Assembly: GCA_031258995.1 (NCBI GenBank)
Contig: JAIRMB010000070.1
Location: 1-8,000 of the forward strand
DNA: 8,000 bases
From: Puniceicoccales bacterium
GTDB lineage: Bacteria; Verrucomicrobiota; Verrucomicrobiia; Opitutales; JAIRLM01
Reading direction: 5' to 3'
Part shown: piece by piece, positions 4,963-8,000 of the stretch
Layout of the letters: each line of letters starts with the position of its first letter
Position numbering within the stretch: position 1 is the stretch's first letter
Translations under genes and position numbers: made by a program
The notes under the pieces: model-generated
Told to the model about the DNA's origin: nothing
The model's database searches: none
The model's input: the letters and a program-made list of their open reading frames with translations, nothing else

Positions 4963-7764
4963 CTAGAGCCCTTTCGGCCGTATCGTGATCGTGATTGCGT
5001 CGTCTTCGTTGAAAAATCTCCGACCGTCATCCAGATCTTTCATCTGAACGTTTTCATAGAAGGGCAGGACCGTCCGGACGTACTCCAGCAGTTCCGGACA
5101 GGCCTGGCAGCCGTCGATAGACTGGAGCCAGTAGGAATTTTTGCGAAGTAATTCTCGGACCTCCGTCAGCGCCGGCCGGCTGATGCGGAGAAATTCATCC
5201 GCCGTCGGGCCGGACTTTTGCAGCTCTTGACCTATGCGGTGGATCATGCGTGCCACCTCGCCAATGCGGGCAACGTCCACCAGTGCGGCGGCACAGATGT
5301 AGCCGTAGTGGTCGAAGACGGCGCTGGAGACCTGGTAGGCATAGGGGGAATAGGTGTCTCCCGCCTCTTTCCGCACCCGCACGCGAAGCCGGTCCTCCAG
5401 CACCGAGGCCAAAAGATCCAGGTGCCGCTTCTGCGGAATGTTCCAGCGGTCGTCGGTAGGCCAATGGACGAGGACGAGCCCCTTCGGAATTTCCGAATCG
5501 AACGGAATGTCCGCCCGCTGACCCCGCGGCAGCTCCATGGGCACGTGAATTTCGCCCGGTGCACCCTTTCGCATCGGCAGCGCACCAAACGTAGCGGCCA
5601 CGGCCTTTTCTACCCGTTCCGGGTCCCCGTCTCCCACGATGGAAATCTCTAAATAGCCGTCCCGCAGTTCCGGTTCAAGCCAGCGGCGCAGATCGTCCAT
5701 GGTGTAGGACTCCATTACCCCCTGGTCCGGATAGCCAAAGCGCCCATCGCCGCAGTGCAGGAAGCGCTCACCGTGACGGCGAAGGGCCCCCTTGGCGGTT
5801 TGATCTAGGCCCGCATAGACCTGCGGTATGATTTTGCGGGCCACCGCCTCTCCCTCCGGCCGGAAACCGGGATCGCTCAAGTAGGCGGCCAAAAGCTGCA
5901 GCTGGAGGGGCAAATCCTCAGCCGTCGTGTTCCCATCTAGGTAAAAAGCGTTGGACCCGACGGAAAAATCCGCGCTCAGCACGTGACCGGCGGTCAGATC
6001 CCGCAGCTCTTCCATGGAATGTTTTCCCAAACCGCCCTCCGAGAAAGCCCACTCGGCGAAACGGGAGAGCCCAGGCCGATCCTCCGGCTGGCTCAGAAGA
6101 CCGCGACCGAAGCGGACCCGCAGCTGCAACTGGCCGGCCTCGAAATCCGTCCGCTTAAAATTCAGCCGTAGGCCATTGGCAAAGCGCAGTTGCTGCAGCC
6201 CCAGCTCTCTGTCCTCGGACCGCTCCAGCACCTGCCCCGCCGGACCGAAATCCTCGTAGGCGAAAGCCCGTTCGCAGTCCCGCGGCGGCGCCTTTAGTAG
6301 GCTGCGCCTGGAACGGAAGTAGGTGCTGCGGATAGAGTTTTCCGTAAGTTCTTCCGGCAAATTGCCGGCCACATAGATGGTTCGGTTGGTCGGAGCCCAA
6401 GCCCGCTGGAAGGCCTCACCGATCCGCTGGGCCGTCGCATTTTTCAGCACCCCTTGGACGAAATCATCATTCCACTCGAGGGAGGTGGGCGCAAGGCCCG
6501 CGCAGATGGACGATACCCACGCACCGGCTACGCTGGAAGAATGGAGCGATTGGGCCTGCAGCCGGGCATTCCGGTACTGGCTGGCCATTTCCCTCCGGGC
6601 CCGCTCTGCCTCACCTTCCGTAAAGCCATACTCCAGCGCCCGCCGCAGCTCCCGCTCCGCCACGCGGACCGCCTCGCAGATCCGCTCCGGCAGGACGGAC
6701 AATTGCACTACCGCCAGCTGAAATTCCTGACGAATGGGCCGGCAGACCTCCGCGGAGCCCTCAATGAAGGGCGCGCTCAATTCCTTGCTCAGGATCTCCA
6801 GCCGGCGGGTCAGGATGGCGCTCCCCAGGCACTGCAGCAGTTTTTCTTCCCGGGTTGCCCGACTATCTTGGAAATTTTCTAGCGGCCGCAGACAGCAGAG
6901 GTCGACATGAACCTGCGGCAATTCCGGTTCTCTGTGCAATTTTATGCGTGTGCCGGCAACGGCGAAGCTGCCCACCGGCCAGGCCGCCCGATCCGGTCCG
7001 GCGGGAACGTCGCCGAAGAGGAACTTTATGGCCCGTTCGGCCGCCGCCGGATCCAAATCTCCCACGAGGACCAGCGCCCCGCTGGCGGGGACGTAGAAAT
7101 GTTCGTAGAATTCCCGCAATTTCGCGGCCGACAGCGCCCCTACGGAAGTTTGGTCGCCGAGCGGGAAGCGTTTGCCCAAAACGCTGTGGGGGAACAGAAA
7201 GTCGTAATAGGCTAGCGCATCCCGGTACTGGGGCGAATCCCGATGTTGGATTTCCGACAGAATGACACCCCGCTCCCGGTCCACCTCTTCTTGAGCTATG
7301 GTCAAGGCGCCCAGGTAGTCGCGCAGTACCAGAAGGCCCTCTTTGACCGTGTGCCGATCGCTCTGGGGCAATTCCAGCATGTACACCGTTTCCGTGAAAC
7401 TCGTGTAGGCGTTGCTGTGGCTCCCAAACTTCATCCCCATGCGCTGCAGGTACTCAATCAGATCCCCCTTGGAAAAGTTCTCGGAGCCACAGAAGGCAAT
7501 GTGCTCCAAAAAATGAGCCACCCCCCTCTGGTCTTCCCGCTCCGCCAGCGATCCGGCACCCACAATGAGCCGCAGACTGACCCGGCCCGGCGGTTCCCTG
7601 TGCGGCAAGATAAAGTAGTGGAGGCCGTTGTCTAGCTGCCCCACCGTCGCGGCCCCGTCGATGGGCACCTCTCCGCTCCACTCAAACCGCAGCGGTTCCA
7701 CCGCTCCTCCCAGCGCGGCCAATGCGGACCCCAGCCCCAACGCCACCCAAAATCTCTTTCCCAT
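4963..7764 (-). CDS. Exported M16-family zinc metallopeptidase, PqqL-like
   Basis: This is an inverzincin protease expected to degrade peptides or small proteins in the periplasm. The 933-residue length is close to E. coli PqqL (931). Residues 1-22 form a Sec signal peptide (GKR, then a hydrophobic Ala/Leu/Gly core, no lipobox Cys). The active half (about 40-230) has HFLEH at 84-88, where His84 and His88 bind zinc and Glu87 is catalytic. The third ligand is Glu164 in RERGVILSEI. An M16 C-terminal domain follows with FYVPASGALVLVGDLD near 220-240. The second half, from about 515, repeats the fold but has RFAEW where the zinc motif would be; this is normal for the inactive half of the clamshell. 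Many family members sit with a TonB receptor or a partner subunit, but here only rpsA is adjacent (convergent). The ATG at 7764 is supported by the signal peptide, not by a Shine-Dalgarno, which is not evident. The substrate is unknown. Confidence 0.93.
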   Translation of the reverse strand: MGKRFWVALGLGSALAALGGAVEPLRFEWSGEVPIDGAATVGQLDNGLHYFILPHREPPGRVSLRLIVGAGSLAEREDQRGVAHFLEHIAFCGSENFSKGDLIEYLQRMGMKFGSHSNAYTSFTETVYMLELPQSDRHTVKEGLLVLRDYLGALTIAQEEVDRERGVILSEIQHRDSPQYRDALAYYDFLFPHSVLGKRFPLGDQTSVGALSAAKLREFYEHFYVPASGALVLVGDLDPAAAERAIKFLFGDVPAGPDRAAWPVGSFAVAGTRIKLHREPELPQVHVDLCCLRPLENFQDSRATREEKLLQCLGSAILTRRLEILSKELSAPFIEGSAEVCRPIRQEFQLAVVQLSVLPERICEAVRVAERELRRALEYGFTEGEAERARREMASQYRNARLQAQSLHSSSVAGAWVSSICAGLAPTSLEWNDDFVQGVLKNATAQRIGEAFQRAWAPTNRTIYVAGNLPEELTENSIRSTYFRSRRSLLKAPPRDCERAFAYEDFGPAGQVLERSEDRELGLQQLRFANGLRLNFKRTDFEAGQLQLRVRFGRGLLSQPEDRPGLSRFAEWAFSEGGLGKHSMEELRDLTAGHVLSADFSVGSNAFYLDGNTTAEDLPLQLQLLAAYLSDPGFRPEGEAVARKIIPQVYAGLDQTAKGALRRHGERFLHCGDGRFGYPDQGVMESYTMDDLRRWLEPELRDGYLEISIVGDGDPERVEKAVAATFGALPMRKGAPGEIHVPMELPRGQRADIPFDSEIPKGLVLVHWPTDDRWNIPQKRHLDLLASVLEDRLRVRVRKEAGDTYSPYAYQVSSAVFDHYGYICAAALVDVARIGEVARMIHRIGQELQKSGPTADEFLRISRPALTEVRELLRKNSYWLQSIDGCQACPELLEYVRTVLPFYENVQMKDLDDGRRFFNEDDAITITIRPKGL

Positions 7765-7874
7765 TCAAATCGTTAGCACATTGCCCTTCGGCCCCGCCTT
7801 CGCAAGTGTAAACGGCAACGATCGCCACCGCCGTTTCTCGCGGGAGAAGTCCGCAATGGGTTCCGTAAAAGTAA

Positions 7875-7890
7875 AAAATTTCTAAATTTT
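7875..7890. promoter_or_regulatory. AT-only palindrome upstream of the peptidase gene
   Basis: AAAATTT and AAATTTT form a perfect inverted repeat across CT, in an AT-rich island of an otherwise GC-rich region, about 110 bp upstream of the peptidase start. It could be an operator, an UP-like element or a nucleoid-protein site. I found no convincing -35/-10 pair for the peptidase gene beside it. Confidence 0.35.
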
Positions 7891-7894
7891 CCCC

Positions 7895-7922
7895 TTGCCA
7901 CGGGCGCGGCGGCCGTTAGCAT
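7895..7922 (+). promoter_or_regulatory. Weak candidate promoter reading out of the right edge
   Basis: TTGCCA (7895-7900) and TAGCAT (7917-7922) are 16 nt apart. They would drive a plus-strand gene starting beyond position 8000, with the 8-bp repeat in its leader. Only the box matches support it. Confidence 0.2.
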
Positions 7923-7933
7923 GAACTCGATGT

Positions 7934-7964
7934 GGGACGCAGGGACGCAGGGACGCAGGGACGC
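7934..7964 (+). repeat. 8-bp tandem repeat, 3.9 copies
   Basis: The unit GGGACGCA occurs three times in full (7934-7957), and a fourth copy is complete except that its last base is T. The copies are otherwise identical, which suggests recent slippage expansion. The unit length is not a multiple of three, so it is unlikely to be coding. Flanking sequence to 8000 is T-rich (TTTGCGC twice) and holds no recognisable gene. Confidence 0.9.
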
Positions 7965-8000
7965 TTTGCGCTTTTAGCAGCCTTTTGCGCGTTTTTCGGG

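Noticed and set aside
4747..5151. 134-codon plus-strand ORF across the rpsA end and the peptidase end
   Set aside because: It overlaps two clear genes, has no Shine-Dalgarno, and its sequence is a shadow of the conserved frames.
6454..7265. Several 100- to 140-codon plus-strand ORFs opposite the peptidase gene
   Set aside because: They are shadows of the M16 reading frame, which carries the zinc motif and a signal peptide.
7921..7977. 18-codon plus-strand ORF containing the 8-bp repeat
   Set aside because: There is no ribosome site and the repeat unit would shift frame with every copy change; no support for translation.
7978..8000. GCGC...GCGC with a following T-tract near the right edge as a terminator
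   Set aside because: Only four base pairs can form and the loop is long; the two TTTGCGC copies are direct rather than inverted.
1..8000. CRISPR array, tRNA or rRNA genes, insertion sequence, prophage genes
   Set aside because: No regularly spaced repeats, no cloverleaf or CCA end, no rRNA signature and no transposase or integrase frame were found.

Overview
The window looks like chromosomal DNA of a Gram-negative-type bacterium of fairly high GC. Two 60-base lines counted by hand in the flanking genes gave 60% (L25) and 65% (the peptidase). Three housekeeping genes frame it: peptidyl-tRNA hydrolase (partial), ribosomal protein L25 with the long C-terminal domain (TL5/CTC type), and a six-domain, 557-residue ribosomal protein S1. 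An exported zinc peptidase of about 930 residues indicates a periplasm. The rplY-pth neighbourhood, the S1 type and a eukaryote-like tyrosine phosphatase would fit a host-associated member of the Planctomycetota-Verrucomicrobiota-Chlamydiota group. That placement is a guess, because no rRNA or other marker is present.

Layout, left to right. Positions 1-988 (minus strand) hold rplY followed by pth, a translation-related pair probably transcribed together from a TTGACA promoter just upstream of rplY. Positions 989-1272 are non-coding and hold that promoter, with a perfect palindrome between its -35 and -10 boxes, and one copy of a direct repeat. Positions 1273-2805 (minus strand) encode a 510-residue protein with a classical protein-tyrosine-phosphatase domain, a disordered Ser/Ala/Pro-rich region and a proline-rich tail. 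It has its own strong sigma70-type promoter. Positions 2806-3185 are non-coding and carry that promoter, the second copy of the direct repeat, and the rpsA leader. Positions 3186-4859 (plus strand) are rpsA. Positions 4963-7764 (minus strand) encode an M16-family zinc peptidase resembling PqqL, convergent with rpsA. Positions 7765-8000 are non-coding, with an AT-rich palindrome and a short 8-bp tandem repeat.

The most interesting part is the phosphatase gene. It is lower in GC than its neighbours and sits between two divergently read ribosomal-protein genes. It is bracketed, with its own promoter, by imperfect 28/29-bp direct repeats that share an exact 17-bp core. It reads as an acquired, self-contained cassette whose product may be an effector that dephosphorylates host tyrosine-phosphorylated proteins; that role is inferred. 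A second point of interest is a perfect hairpin that buries the rpsA Shine-Dalgarno sequence and could be the switch for S1 autoregulation.
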